Below are positions 1 through 13,139 of a stretch of DNA of 64,000 bases, one piece after another. Position 1 is the first letter of the stretch. Each line of letters begins with the position of its first letter. The DNA comes from Chlorops oryzae (Eukaryota > Arthropoda > Insecta > Diptera > Chloropidae), in the NCBI GenBank assembly GCA_020466095.1, contig CM035808.1, positions 15,311,785-15,375,784 of the forward strand, read 5' to 3'. The notes under the pieces were generated by a model. It searched no databases. It had not been told where the DNA came from and saw only the letters and a list, made by a program, of their open reading frames with translations. The position numbers and the translations under genes were made by a program.

Positions 1-1523
1 GGAATCTATTAAAAAATTATAAGTTAATCCCCAGTCCTTTGTGTAGAATGGAGCAAGGACGAAAATTGAATAAGCTCTCTTGATAATACTTTTGCAAGAC
101 AAATTGATGAGACGTGCGAAATTTTAATCGTTCGGACCTTAAACTAGAGGTGGGCTTTAAGGGGTTCGGTGTTGAAATGAGGATGATTTTACTATTAACA
201 CATGTTTCTATGAGCTTCTAGAAGTCTCAAGCTCTACAGATCAGCGCCCACAAACATGAAACCTAAGGAGACAGAATATTAAAACTAACATTTATGATGG
301 AACTGGCAATCGAATCCCGAACTGGATCAGTGGAGGAATGTACTTATAATCAAATAAAATTTTGTAGCATATTTAACGGTTGGTCTTCACCAAAGGATCC
401 CCAAATATTTTTGGTTTTTGAAAATAAGGCAGCGTTAGAATTTTTATGGCATTGAATTTAATGCATTTTCAATGAAATCCCGAAAGCACCTGAAAGTATG
501 CAATAAACATTGAAGAGAGATTTTTTTCAGTGAAAAGCATCCTTTCAAAATTTATTTTTATCAAATCTTTTTTATTAAAAGCCCAAAAAATTTTTGAACT
601 TTTCTCAAATCTTAAAAAATGTTTTCAAATATACTTAGACACATATATTTGTTTATGAAACTCTACGACGCAATGAATTATATCCTTGGAAAAGTTAAGA
701 ACTTTTACGCTGAGCTCTGTTTTTCTTAAAAATCCAAACAAGCCCGCCATGTTTTCCTCCATTCGCATCAAGGCAGACTAATCTATTTTCTCCATTCAAA
801 AAAAAAAAAAAAAGATCTCTCTTGCCATACAGTGCCTTACATCAGTATCCTATGCAATTGCATTGACTAGTCAATGTAGAATTTTTTTCTATCACACAAA
901 ACAGATAACGAATGCGTCCCCAGGGTGTCATCGATTTTACGAAAATTCCATTATGTTGCCTGTTTCCGCTGCTGCTGTCGCCAGGCATCAATAGACTGAC
1001 ACAATCTGTTGTAAGCAACCAATGTCCTTTCTACATTTTCTGTTGACTTCCCTTTTTTTTTGCATTTTTTCCGCGTGATTGGTGTAAAAGTACGTAAATT
1101 TATGGGATTTTTTTCTCTCCTCCAAGACTTTGCATGAGAAAGACCGTAAACAACTCATATTGACACTTTGATTTTACAATATTTTATTCTATTTTATTTT
1201 TGGCTAAAGTTTGATTTTCTCGCTGATTTAACATTTTTCCACATTTCCATCAAAAGAAAAAAACAAAAAAAAAAATTAATAAAACAGGAGACAAAATCGA
1301 AGGAATTATATGGTTTGTTTTTTAAGTTAATTTAACTTTTTGGCCATCTTTATTCTAAAATTAGTTACAAGCTTTTTCACAATCCCTGTTACATTTTTAA
1401 GCTCATCAGTTTTGACTTTTATTCCCGATGGCTTTTGTGGCTTATAAATATGGTAAATGTGAACGCCAACGCACAGTATGGGTTTGATGTTAAAAAAAAA
1501 TTTTGTGATCATCATATGATCAC
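1..1523. other. AT-rich stretch, no gene seen
   Basis: Non-coding in appearance, with A and T homopolymers (for example near 800-815 and 1255-1275). Open frames are short and low in complexity. I see no repeat copy that matches another part of the window. Confidence 0.6.
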
Positions 1524-1800
1524 TGATTAGCTGTAGATTCTGTCACGAAGAAGAGGAAACAGTGGAGCACATCACATCTTGTGCCATTGTTATAGTCTTA
1601 GAAGACTCAGACTTCGCTTCTTATACAATGCCTATCCATCTAAAGCAGAGATAGGAAACACTCCTCCAAGGGACATTGTAGCATTCCTTAATGCTGCTCG
1701 CCTAGGAAATTAAACGGGTTTTTGTCAAAGTAATCTCTTGTGGATGCAGTGACATGGCGTCTTAGATCAAAGACCCTTCGCCAAACTAATCTTATCTAAT
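1524..1800 (+). mobile_element. 3' end of a truncated non-LTR (LINE) retrotransposon
   Basis: From 1532 one frame reads CRFCHEEEETVEHITSC, the C-x2-C...H-x4-C zinc motif at the C-terminus of ORF2 in Jockey/I/R1-type non-LTR elements. After a frameshift near 1590-1603, the next frame reads RLRLL...RDIVAFLNAARLGN and stops at 1711-1713, a typical last segment of such ORF2 proteins. About 85 nt of 3' UTR follow, ending in TTATCTAATCTA-type short repeats near 1785-1800. The reverse transcriptase and endonuclease are absent, so this is a dead 5'-truncated copy. The motif and the frameshift are seen in the sequence; the clade assignment is family knowledge and only approximate. Confidence 0.7.
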
Positions 1801-2050
1801 CTAGTGATCATCATGGCATGCAGTGGAGGCAATAGAGTGCCTGGGACTGAACCGGGCTCCTATTGTAGTTTGCGTTGGGCGTATCATTGCGGTGCAAAAC
1901 TTATTTTGTATTATAGAACTCGTTCGAACCGGGGACCGTAAATAACTGCTATGAAAAAAATTTTATTTCAAAAAATCATCGCTTTACAGATAGCGCGGAC
2001 GTATGAGGAATATATTAAATGGAACTAGGGGATTAAAGCCATGTCCTTTT

Positions 2051-2245
2051 GTCTGACTGTATTCCCGTCTGTCCGTATACAGTTTTCTTATCGAAGGAGT
2101 TGAAATATCTTGATGAAATTTGGTAGGCGTGTTTACGGGGACATGAGTAATAACAAGTTCGAGAATGGATCCGCTTGGACCATTTACAAGCGTACCTCCA
2201 GTACTAGGGTGTGTTATGAAAATCACAAAAACTTTGAGACCGTGG
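2051..2245 (+). repeat. Fragment of the 0.85-kb dispersed repeat (copy A)
   Basis: Matches the interior of the copies at 44421-45272 (same strand) and 54765-55622 (opposite strand). It shares the CGTCTGTCCGT run, the CTTATCGAAGGAGTTGA segment, the 'ggacatgagtaa' segment, the 'acctccagtactaggg' segment and the 'gaaaatcacaaaaact' segment. Both termini of the full element are missing, so this is a partial copy. Confidence 0.8.
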
Positions 2246-2361
2246 TAGCGTAACAAATATGGAACGTCTATAGTTAAAGGTTAATAAAATTTCAACTTAT
2301 AAGAGGAGATTTTGAACGCTCGCTGCCACAATTTTGAGAATACCAAAGGGTATGTATGTAT

Positions 2362-2750
2362 GTATAATGGAGTGTATGCCACTTAGGCCTTTCACCGGCC
2401 CATTGTGATAAGTCTAGGTTAGACGAGATGGCTACGAGCCAAATTTTGCCTGTTTTTGATAAATTTTTTCCCCCATTCGAGTCCAAACCGTGTAAATACC
2501 TACCCCACGTAACCAAATTATATTTAACCATACTTATGGTAGGTGGTAACGCAGCTAACCTAGACTATACTACGAAGGGTTTGCTTTGTTTCGTGTGAAT
2601 GTGTACGTCTTTTTATGTAGTGTGCCCCTAACATGCGAGTTTTTGAAAAACCAGTGCTAGGCTTGGAACATTACACTCTGTTTTGCCTGTGGGGGAATCG
2701 AACCACGGACCCTGAGATTAGAAGCTACCTCAGAGTCACTACCATAAGGT
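2362..2750 (-). mobile_element. tRNA-derived SINE (type A head), interrupted
   Basis: Read on the minus strand, the head lies near 2750 with a pol III B-box-like GGTTCGATTCC (about 2693-2703). The body shares the 'ccagtgctaggcttggaac' segment with copies at 26799-27040 and 48475-48704. The 3' tail near 2365-2410 carries the complement of TATCACAATGGGCC. The body is split by a 156-bp insertion at 2411-2566. I could not define a target-site duplication for the SINE itself. Confidence 0.75.
2411..2566. mobile_element. 156-bp TIR element nested in the SINE
   Basis: Perfect 12-bp terminal inverted repeats, AGTCTAGGTTAG at 2411-2422 and CTAACCTAGACT at 2555-2566, flanked by ATA on both sides (2408-2410 and 2567-2569). 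The SINE copies at 26.8 kb and 48.5 kb provide the uninterrupted site, so the boundaries rest on comparison as well as on the repeats. There is no coding capacity. The superfamily is unknown: a 3-bp ATA duplication does not settle it. Confidence 0.8.
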
Positions 2751-5700
2751 AATAATGATACAAAAACACTTTTTCACTATATATAAATATACACTATGCT
2801 AAAGAAAATCTATTTATAAGGATACCTTAAGTTGTCCATCTATGTTTTCATATGTATGCGTGTAAGGACTTCAAAGACTCGAAAATGCATCATCAAAAAA
2901 GGTCAACAGCATTTTATAAGAAAATCCTTTTTTCCATTGAAATTGGCTTCAATTTACCATCAAAATTCAATTTATCTCCACATGCATTACGTTGAATCCT
3001 TCAATTTCAAGTTACCGCCATTTGGCGACAAATTTATGTTCGTTATCAAAGTCATATATTTTCTTTATACTCGTTGCAGTATTTTTGTTGCAAAACTTTA
3101 CTAAATAATGTACACCATATGTGGTCGCAAGGCAATCAAGAAACTTGCAAACACTCAATTGTATTACTTTGCCAAAGATTGTCAAAGTCTTCAGCTCTTC
3201 AACTAAATAGTTCGTTCGTATACCTGTGATCTAAGTAAGCTTTCTACATATACACACGCATACGAACGCACTCGCACACGCACACAAACACACACACACA
3301 AAAACCGGTATAAACTTTCCACTGAACCAAGTCTCCTTTACTTAAAATTCAATTATAAATTTTACTCTGCGGAGAACAATAATTAATTGCAAAGACAGAA
3401 CACAAGCCGAAGCGATGACGAAGAAGAAGACGCTTTATACTGTATTGAATAGAACTTTAGAATACTTTAAGGCGAAGAGCCATCTCGAGTGGAGTTATGT
3501 TGTCTACTTCCTTTGTCATTGGGTTTTCGAAAGGAACTAAGTTCTTAAAGACTTTGATTGACTTTGTTTCGGTCATGTAAGTGCTTGTTTGTTAAACAAA
3601 TAAGTCATTTGTTGCTCTCTCATCGAATGGTGTGGGCATGAAACTGGAGCAGGTGATAAGTGATAAGTCAGCAGAAAGTATGATGCACGGTACAGGCAAC
3701 TAAATGCACTCATGAAAGATGTAGACTTTTAGGTTATTGTCCTTTCCGAAAGTAATTTGATTAAATGCCCAGCATGAAGAGCAATTAGAGAAGAGCTTAA
3801 AATTCGTCGAGATGGTTGGAAATAAAAAAATAAAAATAAAAAAGAAAAATAGAAAAATTCCAGGTCAACTGATTTATTCAAATATTAACTGAACAAATAG
3901 CTTCAAAGAACATAAACACACCATTCCATTTCTGGCCTAACAACTCCATAAACCACTTTAAGGATTGCGCAGACAAGTTGTGACACTTGAAGCAACACCT
4001 AAGCCTGCTTAGCAGGGATTGGCATAGCACGCTTTTCGCCTTTTACATCCAACACAAAAAAAGGGAGTCACAAAATATAAATAAGGACCTAAAAGAGGAA
4101 AGAAAGACAACAGCACAAAAAAAAAGGAAGAAAAAAAAAAACACTAAACAAACAACCCAAAGCAAAGTAAAGCGAAGCTCTGGCTTGGAAGCGAACGGGA
4201 AAAAATTCGCATATCTAAAAAGGCGTGAAATTAATTTACATAATTTTACGCTCTTTGATCGCGTTCGCAGGACTCACAAAGGACTCACACCTTCTCCTCG
4301 ATTCAGTGCTCATGTGCACTGAGGCTTAGACAATAAAGTGCGTTCAAAACGTTTTAGATGCGCCAAGTGATATGATGATGACGATGGCAATGGTGATGCC
4401 GATTACGGCATGCGATATGAGCATGATGCGCTTTGGAGGAAGTGCTGCCCCAAAAATTTCCATACAAAAAACAAAAAAAATTTATAACTCATGCTTTCCG
4501 CGTTGGCTTACAGAACGAACGGTCGAGCTGCTCCTATTTTCACTCTCGAATATAGCCGAAACTGACACTTCCGTATTGGAATTTTTATGTGAGGCTGTTT
4601 GGGCAAAATGGCTGCAGAGAGAATACTATAATGTAATAGGACTTTTTTCCGAAGGACACTTGGGTATATTTACTTCCGCTCCTCTGTGGGCACTCGGGAT
4701 AATTTGTGCGTTAAGTGCCTTGGAAATTGTGTCAATATGTTAATAACCTTCAACAATTGGCTGGAGGCATATTATATTGGGCATAAAAGAGGTCCTTTTG
4801 AAGTTGAAAGAATAAAAAAAAAAATGTTTTCTCCATTGCCTTCAATAGAGAACTTTAATTTTTGCTGCAGACTTGTTTTAAAGTACAATATTGTTCTATC
4901 GCTTTTATTGTAGGCTTCTTTTGATCCTTTGTGTGAATGCTTGTATTATAAAATTTCAAATCCTTTAATTTTATATATTGCTCCTTGCTAACGAACATTG
5001 AAATCCCTTGAGATTGAACCGAAAATTTTAGGTCTTCAAGCTATTTTTAACAATCAACGTAGACATGTTGCTGTCATCACTCACGCTCCCGAAACCTGGT
5101 ATGCGATCAGTCATCTGCACGTAGCCTATATATGTATGTAATGTGTGTGTATGCGTGCTCCACTACGGCGTATCCTTTCCTCAACCTACTTTGCATTCGA
5201 ACTTGCCGCTCTCTGATGACCATCATCAGCAAATAACAAATATAGAAAACCTTAAAAAAATTGAAGTAAAGTACTCTTTCGAGTGGGTTGAATTGGTCAA
5301 ATGAGCTTTTTATTTTATTGGAACCACAACTTCTACGGCTGCAAGCAAAATATGCCGAGCACTTTGTCCTTTTCCTTTATTTAATTTTTTTTTTTTTTTT
5401 TGTTACGGGCATACCACATTGGATAAGCAGCTGCGACCACTGCTACGCTGTCGCACAAAGAGAGCAAAAAATAAAGGCGACTTCTGTGCTTTTTATTTAA
5501 AAAGGAAAGGATACGAAAGGTTTGAAATGCTTCAAGGATTCCATGTTAACGCACGGAAGCAGCAAGTGTGTGACTTATTTTAGCTTTGGGACATTTCCGC
5601 ACTTACAGTGAAACCGAATGATGACGTCGCCATCGCCGTCGCCGTCGTCGTTGGTGTTGTTGTCTTTGTTTTTGTTTTTGATGATGGCGATGACGGTGGT

Positions 5701-8700
5701 GGCGATGATGCACATTAACACACATTGTCGTGCGTTGTTTGAGGTAATAGCAACAAAAAAAAAAAATTAAATAAAAATAAAATAAAACACAAAAAGGACG
5801 AGCAGACCAAACCGGACAAAGGGGAATCCTTATACATGTTCATTTGGAAATTTGTACAAAAAAGGTAGCAGACTAACAAAAAATTAAGAGGCTAAAAAGT
5901 GTAGGTATGCGTACGGGTCTCTTGTTGGGGGATTGTGAGACAAAGCGTACTCTCTTGCGAAGTAGTGCCGTGCCGATTGAGTGGTTGGGGGCGAATGGGA
6001 TTCCGAGTAAATCTGATTAAAATTTTTAAGAGTAACTACGCTTTTTAATGTGATTTTTGAACTTCTCTATCCGAATGGCAAGTGGAAGGAGGAGTTTATA
6101 AGCATCCAAGTCATCAGCTAGGTTTCGCACGAATCTTTATGGCCGAGACGCCATTCAAAAGTATTCGCCGTAAATGTTACGCATACGATTTGTGGTTCGG
6201 AAACGGTGGAGACAACCCGAGAGATGTGAGTGTATATTTTTTGGGCTCCTTTAATGTTTTTTTGTTTTTTTCTATTTTGGGCGAATTATTTTCGAAAATA
6301 TGTGCGGAATTGAATTCACTTTGAAGAAAAATTGTGTTATTAAAATTTAACGGTCAAAATGACAAAATCAAAAGTTGAAGCTCGAAGTCTTTTTTTAAGG
6401 TTAATTGTAAAAGGGAAAGATTTTTGAAAATGAGTATTCAAATATTTCCCTTGTCTGGGTGTAGATGGGGAACGGGCTCGCATTTCTAAGGTAAGTGGAG
6501 TAAGTGGTATCAAAATAATATATGGGTTTGCATAAATATCGCTCTGTCCGACCCCGCTTAATTGTTCCCTCGGAAGCACTTGAAAGTATACAAAAAAAAA
6601 AAAAAAAATAGTTATCAATCAAGAAAAGACTGCTTCAATCAAGAAATACTACTAAAAATTTGTCGTCTACCTAGATTTTTTGCTTTAGACGCTTTATTAA
6701 GATAAAGAATTTTTGTAAAAAAGAGAGCAAGAAACCCAGCCAAGTGTGCGCTAATGTTAATTAAGACCGCTTCTCAAAAATGCTGAACAGATTTCGGCCA
6801 GTGGTAGCCTTCGGCGTCATGCCTGACTAAATTGAGTGCTTCCGAATTCCCTTTTTACGATGATGTCTTAGACGCTGATTTGTTTGCTTATGAAGGCGGT
6901 CTATGAGCAAATTTTTCAGCTCGAGATTCTATTTTTTATTTTTATTTTTTATTTTTTATTTGCAACTACGTTAATGACGTTGCGTAGCAGGCTTTTTTCT
7001 GTTTGTTTACTCGGCCGGTGTTGATTGAGTTGATGGTTTCCATGTTGGTCACTTTGATGTGATGCCACAATTGTGGGTTACGCATAATTAATTTCTCTAA
7101 AGCTTGCTGTTCTCAAATAAATGAAAGAAGAAAAAAATTTAAAAGGTCGAAAGAAATTAGGTTTGAAGATTTTTGAAAGTTTTTGATGAAAAATATGACC
7201 AAGACGCATGACTGCCCTAGACGCATAGATGCCCTCGAAGCGGACTTGGTAACTATAATGATATCAAGAAAAGTGCATTTTGATGCTGGTAAGGATATAA
7301 AGTAGAAAGAAGAATAAGAGGAAGGAGTTTGATTTTCTTTAAAATGGCAAAGTAATTCACCTTTTATGCCAAGGATTTTCGCAATCCTTCCGGAAGTAGA
7401 ACTATTCATTTTCGTTGGATATGAATATTTACTTTTATCGATGATTTCCCTATCTTTTTTTATTGGGGCTTGAAATGGATGCATGTCACATGCAATTACT
7501 TTAAAAAAATTTATCAATTCTTGAATTGCTCTCACTGGCAAAGCCTGAGTAGAATTGAGCGGATCACTCCGACATTTTCGACTATCTTGGAATCAAATGC
7601 ACTTCAAACTGAGCCACAGGCGACCATATATTAATGAAAACTAAAATCCAATTAGAATTCCTTTCCCATACTCAATAAGGCACGCAGGCGAGATATTTCG
7701 GAAACAAATTTTCTTAAGATTTTATTTAAAACTGTTAATGGTCAACGCCCAAGCTAAGTCCTTGTACACAAATCATCTGACCTTTTTGGGGGTGTCTTCG
7801 GAAATCCGAAGAGTTGCATACACGAAAGGATTTTATGTGTAAATGGAAACTTTAATTGTTCACGAAAACACAAAATCCAAAGGCAAATTATTTTATTCAC
7901 TACTCGGACCTGAGAGAAGAAACGAGAAGAAACGAGTCCTGCTAAACTCATACAAATTCACTCAGCCAGATAATGTACAGATGCACTGCACTGGTGGAAA
8001 TCACAGCTTTCACAGCAATATCTTGAGTGCTTTTCTAAGATTCTCATCTGTTTTTGGGCATTAGTTTTACCGCATTAAAGTTCTTAAACATACATGAATG
8101 CACAGGGAGCAAACAATGGCAACATGGCACATCCACCTTCGAGTGAAAGACGTATCCTCTGGTTGTATTATTTGTGCAATTTGTACGCTTGAAAGCTTTT
8201 TACGACTTATCTTGCCCTAATACCGTCGTCCATTCATTGTCTCTCATACGTTGTTTCGCAAGTGTCGGACTATGAAGCTACAATTTAAAGCTTACAAAAG
8301 TTGTAAATATGCGGCAAACATATTCTTAGGTATTTCTGTTTCAGCAGTCGGATAGGCAAGCAGGCCAGTGGGCAAATGGGCGGGCAAGAGAGATTCAAAA
8401 TATTTCGCATATAAAATGGAATTTGTGTAATTTTCTTAGGCAAGTTTTCCCGTCCGCCTTGGAGCACTTGAGCTCGATCGCACGTTCTTGTGTCTTCGAT
8501 TCAATCGAAATGCGATTACTCGACCAGTGGACATGAACTTATGTTGTAAAATGCGGACTCAGGAGGTCAACTATTTTCTTACGGTACTAAAAAGTTTCGC
8601 ATTCACAGTTTGATTGCATATTTTGGGAAATTTCAAAGCGTTCTCTGCTTCGGTCATGGAACTTGCCTCAGCATGAAATTGTCCTTTGATAGCTCCTTGC

Positions 8701-9454
8701 GTAGCGCTTTAGAATAGTTTTGAGTAATTTGTTTATGTGTTGGAAAATCATTTGAGAAATTTTCCGTGGTCCTTTTTGAGGTCAGAATGACCGTTGCCAA
8801 GACGTGCAGTAATTCTTATTGTTTGAATTTATGAAATCTAGATGAAATGTGGGGCGTCTTTATGGGATACCATTTTATGTAATAAATTCAACTGAAAGAT
8901 TTAACTTATGGCATAGCAATAGAAAAATTTTTTTGGAATCTATCTAGTTTTCTAGCAATATAAGTGAAAATGTTCAGGTCGACGGACTCCAATCGTTTTG
9001 TTGATCGATCATTGAAAGATCGGACTTAAAATTTACTTCGTCTAGCTATCCTTTCTTTTGCGTGGAACTGGGAACAATGGACAATAGAAAAGGTGTGATT
9101 TTATTCTTTGAAGAGCACATTTGTATAGAAAAATCCTTAGTTTCATCAACTCTCATTTGATAACCTGAAACTTTTCTCAATCCTCTAGTTTTCCTGAAAA
9201 TGCTTTTCAATAGTATGTTAATATATAGAGAGTCCATGTCACAAAATCCCTGTTCCATAATATGGAACTACGAAAAACCATAGTAGGTCTCACAGACGTA
9301 TGGTTACTTTTCAGAAACTTTTAGAAGGGTTACCAAAGCAGGGTTAAGAAACACCTGAAGCAATTCTATGTTTAGAATTAAATGGGGGTTTGCTATCGAG
9401 AAGTCTAGTTGGAAAATCAGATAACACGTCTAATTACGTCAACCAAGTCGACCA
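2751..9454. other. 6.7 kb without a supportable gene
   Basis: AT-rich sequence. Contents noted: a CA-rich microsatellite at 3253-3300, a purine-rich stretch near 4075-4150, a GAC/GCC/GTT trinucleotide-rich patch at 5625-5715 (compound imperfect repeat), and T or A runs near 5386-5400 and 6590-6608. The longest open frame (minus strand, 7113-7541) has low-complexity composition, no recognised motif and no splice context. Confidence 0.55.
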
Positions 9455-9879
9455 AAAGAGTTCGCACGGCGCTCCTAAAGACTCATATTCCGGAGCGCAA
9501 ATTATCCTAAAACGCTCTGACAGGATCTATAAATGAGCGTTTCTTCAGAAGAAAGTGTACATTTGTGGTGTTCTTTGTACAGTGTATTCCTTTAAGAGTC
9601 TGTTTGGACTCTCTTAAAAATAATAAAATCAGTAAGGAGCCTAATATGGAAAATTTAACTTTTTTGGATGTCAAAAATCTTTCATGAATCCTTGAATGCT
9701 CCTTAAGAGTCTGTTTGGACTTTCTTTCAGTTATAATCTTCAAAAGCACTACTTCGAAGAGCTCCGTTAGGAGTCCTTTTACAATCCTATTCGGAGCACT
9801 CCGAAAACACTTAGTCAGGGTGTTTTAAAAGGAGTTCTTTTACACCGTTTTTCGGAGCACTCCGTATATGGCTAGCTGG
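9455..9879. repeat. Degenerate repeat, probably related to the CCCAGC-ended family
   Basis: The right end reads GGCTAGCTGG at 9870-9879, like the ends of the element at 22401-23211. Sub-terminal GGAGCACTCCG motifs (about 9795-9803 and 9854-9863) resemble the CGGAGTGCTC beside the left end of the element at 62654-63437. A 'taagagtctgtttggact' segment occurs twice (about 9593 and 9704). I could not find a matching left terminus, so this may be truncated. Confidence 0.4.
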
Positions 9880-10721
9880 AAAGTACTTTCCACGTAGCTT
9901 TGAAATACCAAGAAGGTAAAAAAATTTAATTACAAATCCATTTGAGAAATGTTATTGGAAAATGCAATCATTTTATTTCAATGATCTGATAAAATCGTAA
10001 AATCGGGTGCCTTCTAACAACTGATTAGGTATTCGCTTATCCAGATTAACGACTAGTTTTTCTTCTCTTAAATATATTTTATTGGATTTTTCCCGACTTG
10101 CTCAGCGAGTTTTTATAATTATTTTTTAAAAATTCATTAAAACCGAATGTCTCCCCCGTTCCACTCAAAGAAGGAAAAATTAAAAAATAAAAATTTGCGA
10201 TAAAAAACAATTGAAATCCAAGAACGCGATCACTTTACTGATTATGTCGCGCCTTTGTTCTTTGTGCAACAGCAGCGAAAGGTAACCCATGGATACTTCC
10301 TTATTTTTACGCTAAAATGGTTATATTTATAATTACATTTTAATTAGATTCATTCGGCTGTAAAGTGTCCTTTTGTGTGCATGTCCTGCTGCTTTAACAG
10401 CTCTCTTATTTTTTCGCTACCCATTTCGCTGTTGCCTTTCACACCAAGGTCCATGTTTAATTCATTCCAAGCCCGAGACCACGTTGACTTGCCACAATCA
10501 CTTCGGTCCAATCGGAAATTTTTTTTCAATTTTTTTTTTACTTCTTTTTATTTTCTTATTTTTATAATGGATGACTACATTTTTATTTACGCTCTTACGG
10601 TATAGGTATCCTCAAGAAATCCTTACGCCAAGACGCAGCAGGATTTTTGTGCATTTTTAATGACTCTGATTTATTAATGGCGACAAGATGATTAAGCGCG
10701 AGTGGTAAAGAGCGTCAGAGT

Positions 10722-10759
<38 letters not shown>

Positions 10760-12619
10760 AAAAAAAGCGAAGGGAAAGACACACATGAAAAAAAGGAAGA
10801 AACCGAAGTAACGGAAAATCATTTTAAAGGAAAATGAACAGAAGGGTGCCTGACAACGTTTTGGTTTTAGCAATCAATTAAAAAGGTCGGTGGGGGTCTC
10901 CAAAATGCGATGGACTTAAATGAATTTAAAAAATTAAATCCTTAAATTATCATTTTTTCTCTACTCTAAGTGAAATTGTCCTAAGAATTGATAGCAATGT
11001 TTATACAAAAAGCTCAAGACTGAACGCATAAGGAAGACGAGTATTGTAAGGAGTCTCGTCCTCTCTTGTATCTCTGGAGACCTTTCACTTGCGAGTCGAA
11101 TCGAATCGCATTTCATTCCTCTTAATTCACGAAAAAAGAATACTTAAGCGATTAATACATAATACCAAACCCTCATAAAATTTGCAATCACAGTTTTTTA
11201 CCCACAACTGCGTCAGCTGCTCCATTCAGTTTGGCCAAGCGAAGCGTGGAACCCTTTCACTGGTATCCTTCGCTTACTCTTATACGGGTCAGAGCGTCAT
11301 AAACATTCTTGTTTTTTGTTATTTTTTTTTTTTTTTTTTGCTTGAGACCGTCTTAGTCTTTCATGGCAGCAGACACAGGACTTCCTTTTTTGGCGGCAAC
11401 TATAAAAGCAAAATTTTGCTCCTGAACTTGTGCTCTTTTTTTTTCTCTATAGAAAAGAAAGAAATTCCTGCTAAGGTCTAAAGCGCATCATTTTGAAGTT
11501 CCACGTCGTTGATTTTATTAGTCTCAAGCGAACAATTCAAAAAATTTGCTTCTCTTAAACGTAAGGAGATATCCTTTGCTTAGCTAATTCGGTGCTGCTA
11601 TTCTTTTTTTCCCCCCTCTCTTTTTTGGAGACTCCTTTTTAATACTTTAAAGAAAAGGATTACTCAGCTTTGCGCTCATTTTATTGGTTCACAGTTGGGT
11701 GCAAAATGTAAGCATTAAAATAAAAGAAAAAACGGACCATCTAGGCTTAGGAAAAGGAGATACGTTAAGAGCTTGTTAAGTTGTAAAACTCGAAAACAAC
11801 TTGTTTTGCTGTTTTCCATGATCTCACCAAAAGAGTAAAATTCTTTTTATTTTGATGGAAGCTTCTGTGTGACCTTACAATGCTACGGACTTTCTTAGGT
11901 AAGTCTGTTGACTTTCTGTAATGATGAATGTTTTTTTCTGTTTTGATCAATTACCATGCAAACTACTTTCAAAAGACCTCTGAAAGCCTGGGCTTTTAAT
12001 GAAAAATAAAAATACTTCAAAATGAAGGTTTTTCAAAGAATTTCTCCGAAGCAGTAATCGCTCTAGTACACACTGCCCCCTTTCACTGAAACTTTGTTCT
12101 AGTTTTGATCATAAAAAAGGCTTTAAAAACTCTTCTCATTGAAGTTGTCTCTTTAACCTTCCTTCGAACCTTTTAGCGACAGTTTTTCCGAACACATTAA
12201 CAGTCCTGCCTACTCCTTTTTCCTTTCCATATAATCTTTAATCCTTTTTTAAAGTGCCAAAAGAGCAGCTCTTTATCTCTTGTGACATTGAAACTGTGCA
12301 AAGGCGTAAAAATTTCAAAGAAAGCTTCTCTTGTTTGCCGTTTAATTTCTCAAGGATATGAACCGAAATGCCGGTTGGAAAACGAAAACACTGGCCTCAG
12401 CGCACAGTGGAACGATTTATTAAAACAAATTTTTTTCTTTTCATATAGCTTCAATTTTAAGCTGAATGTCTCTCGGAATCCTTGATTGAGACATATTGCA
12501 AAACTTATACTCAGAGTCGTGCAGAGTCGTGATTTTAGGCCCAAAAATGGAGCATTCTGAACTGTATTCTGGTGTCAAGGGTGTAGCGAGAGAAAGGGTG
12601 CTTTGGTAGCGCTTAGTTT
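9880..12619. other. 2.7 kb without a supportable gene
   Basis: AT-rich, with pyrimidine-rich tracts near 10519-10560, 11321-11340 and 11604-11625. No motif-bearing open frame and no repeat copy recognised apart from the GA microsatellite listed separately. Confidence 0.55.
10725..10754. repeat. (GA)n microsatellite
   Basis: About 15 dinucleotide units, with imperfect GAGT and GAGC units at the edges. Confidence 0.9.
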
Positions 12620-12873
12620 AGATAGCTTTGGACCAAAAACCCAAAAAATCCGAAAAATTCACGACCTCCGATTTTGATGAAAATTTATATATAAAATAAG
12701 TGAAAAATTCTAAGAATTTTGGCACTAAAACTTTTCCAAAACGGACTAGTTGTAATCAGTTTTTTAAAAAGTTTTAGTGCCAAAATTCGTAGAATTTTTC
12801 ACTTATTCTACATATAAATATTCATCAAAATCGGACGTCGTGAATTTTAACATTGCTCTAAAGCTTTATCTAT
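12620..12873. repeat. 254-bp inverted repeat (foldback or MITE-like)
   Basis: Two arms of about 110 nt in inverted orientation around a short spacer near 12738-12766. The arms share 'ggcactaaaactttt' against its complement, 'gtgaaaaattcta' and 'ccgattttgatga'. The outermost portion ('agctttggacc' against 'ctctaaagct') is more diverged. No target-site duplication is clear. Several arm mismatches suggest an old copy. Confidence 0.75.
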
Positions 12874-13139
12874 ATAAAAGAAATTGTGACTGCTCTTCGG
12901 CCAAACAAGAATACCCAAAAAAAAAAAAAAAAAAACAAATCTAGGAAAATCAACAAAAAATGCATTTTTGGACTTAAAAAAAAAAAAAAAAAATTGAATT
13001 TTTTTTACAGCTAAAAAATTAAAATAATATAGATACCTTTGCTTTGTTTTAATGTTGAGGAAAATAATATTTTTGTTCAGTTTTATTGTGAAACTTCAAA
13101 TACTCCATTTTCAAACTTACAATGCCGCGAGCGAGAAGA

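Noticed and set aside
1860..1945. Two B-box-like segments on the minus strand (GGTTCAGTCCC, GGTTCGAACGA)
   Set aside because: No A box at the right spacing and no cloverleaf. Too weak to call a SINE or tRNA.
7113..7541. 142-codon minus-strand open frame
   Set aside because: Composition is typical of AT-rich chance frames, with phenylalanine, serine and isoleucine runs. No recognisable motif, promoter or splice signals.
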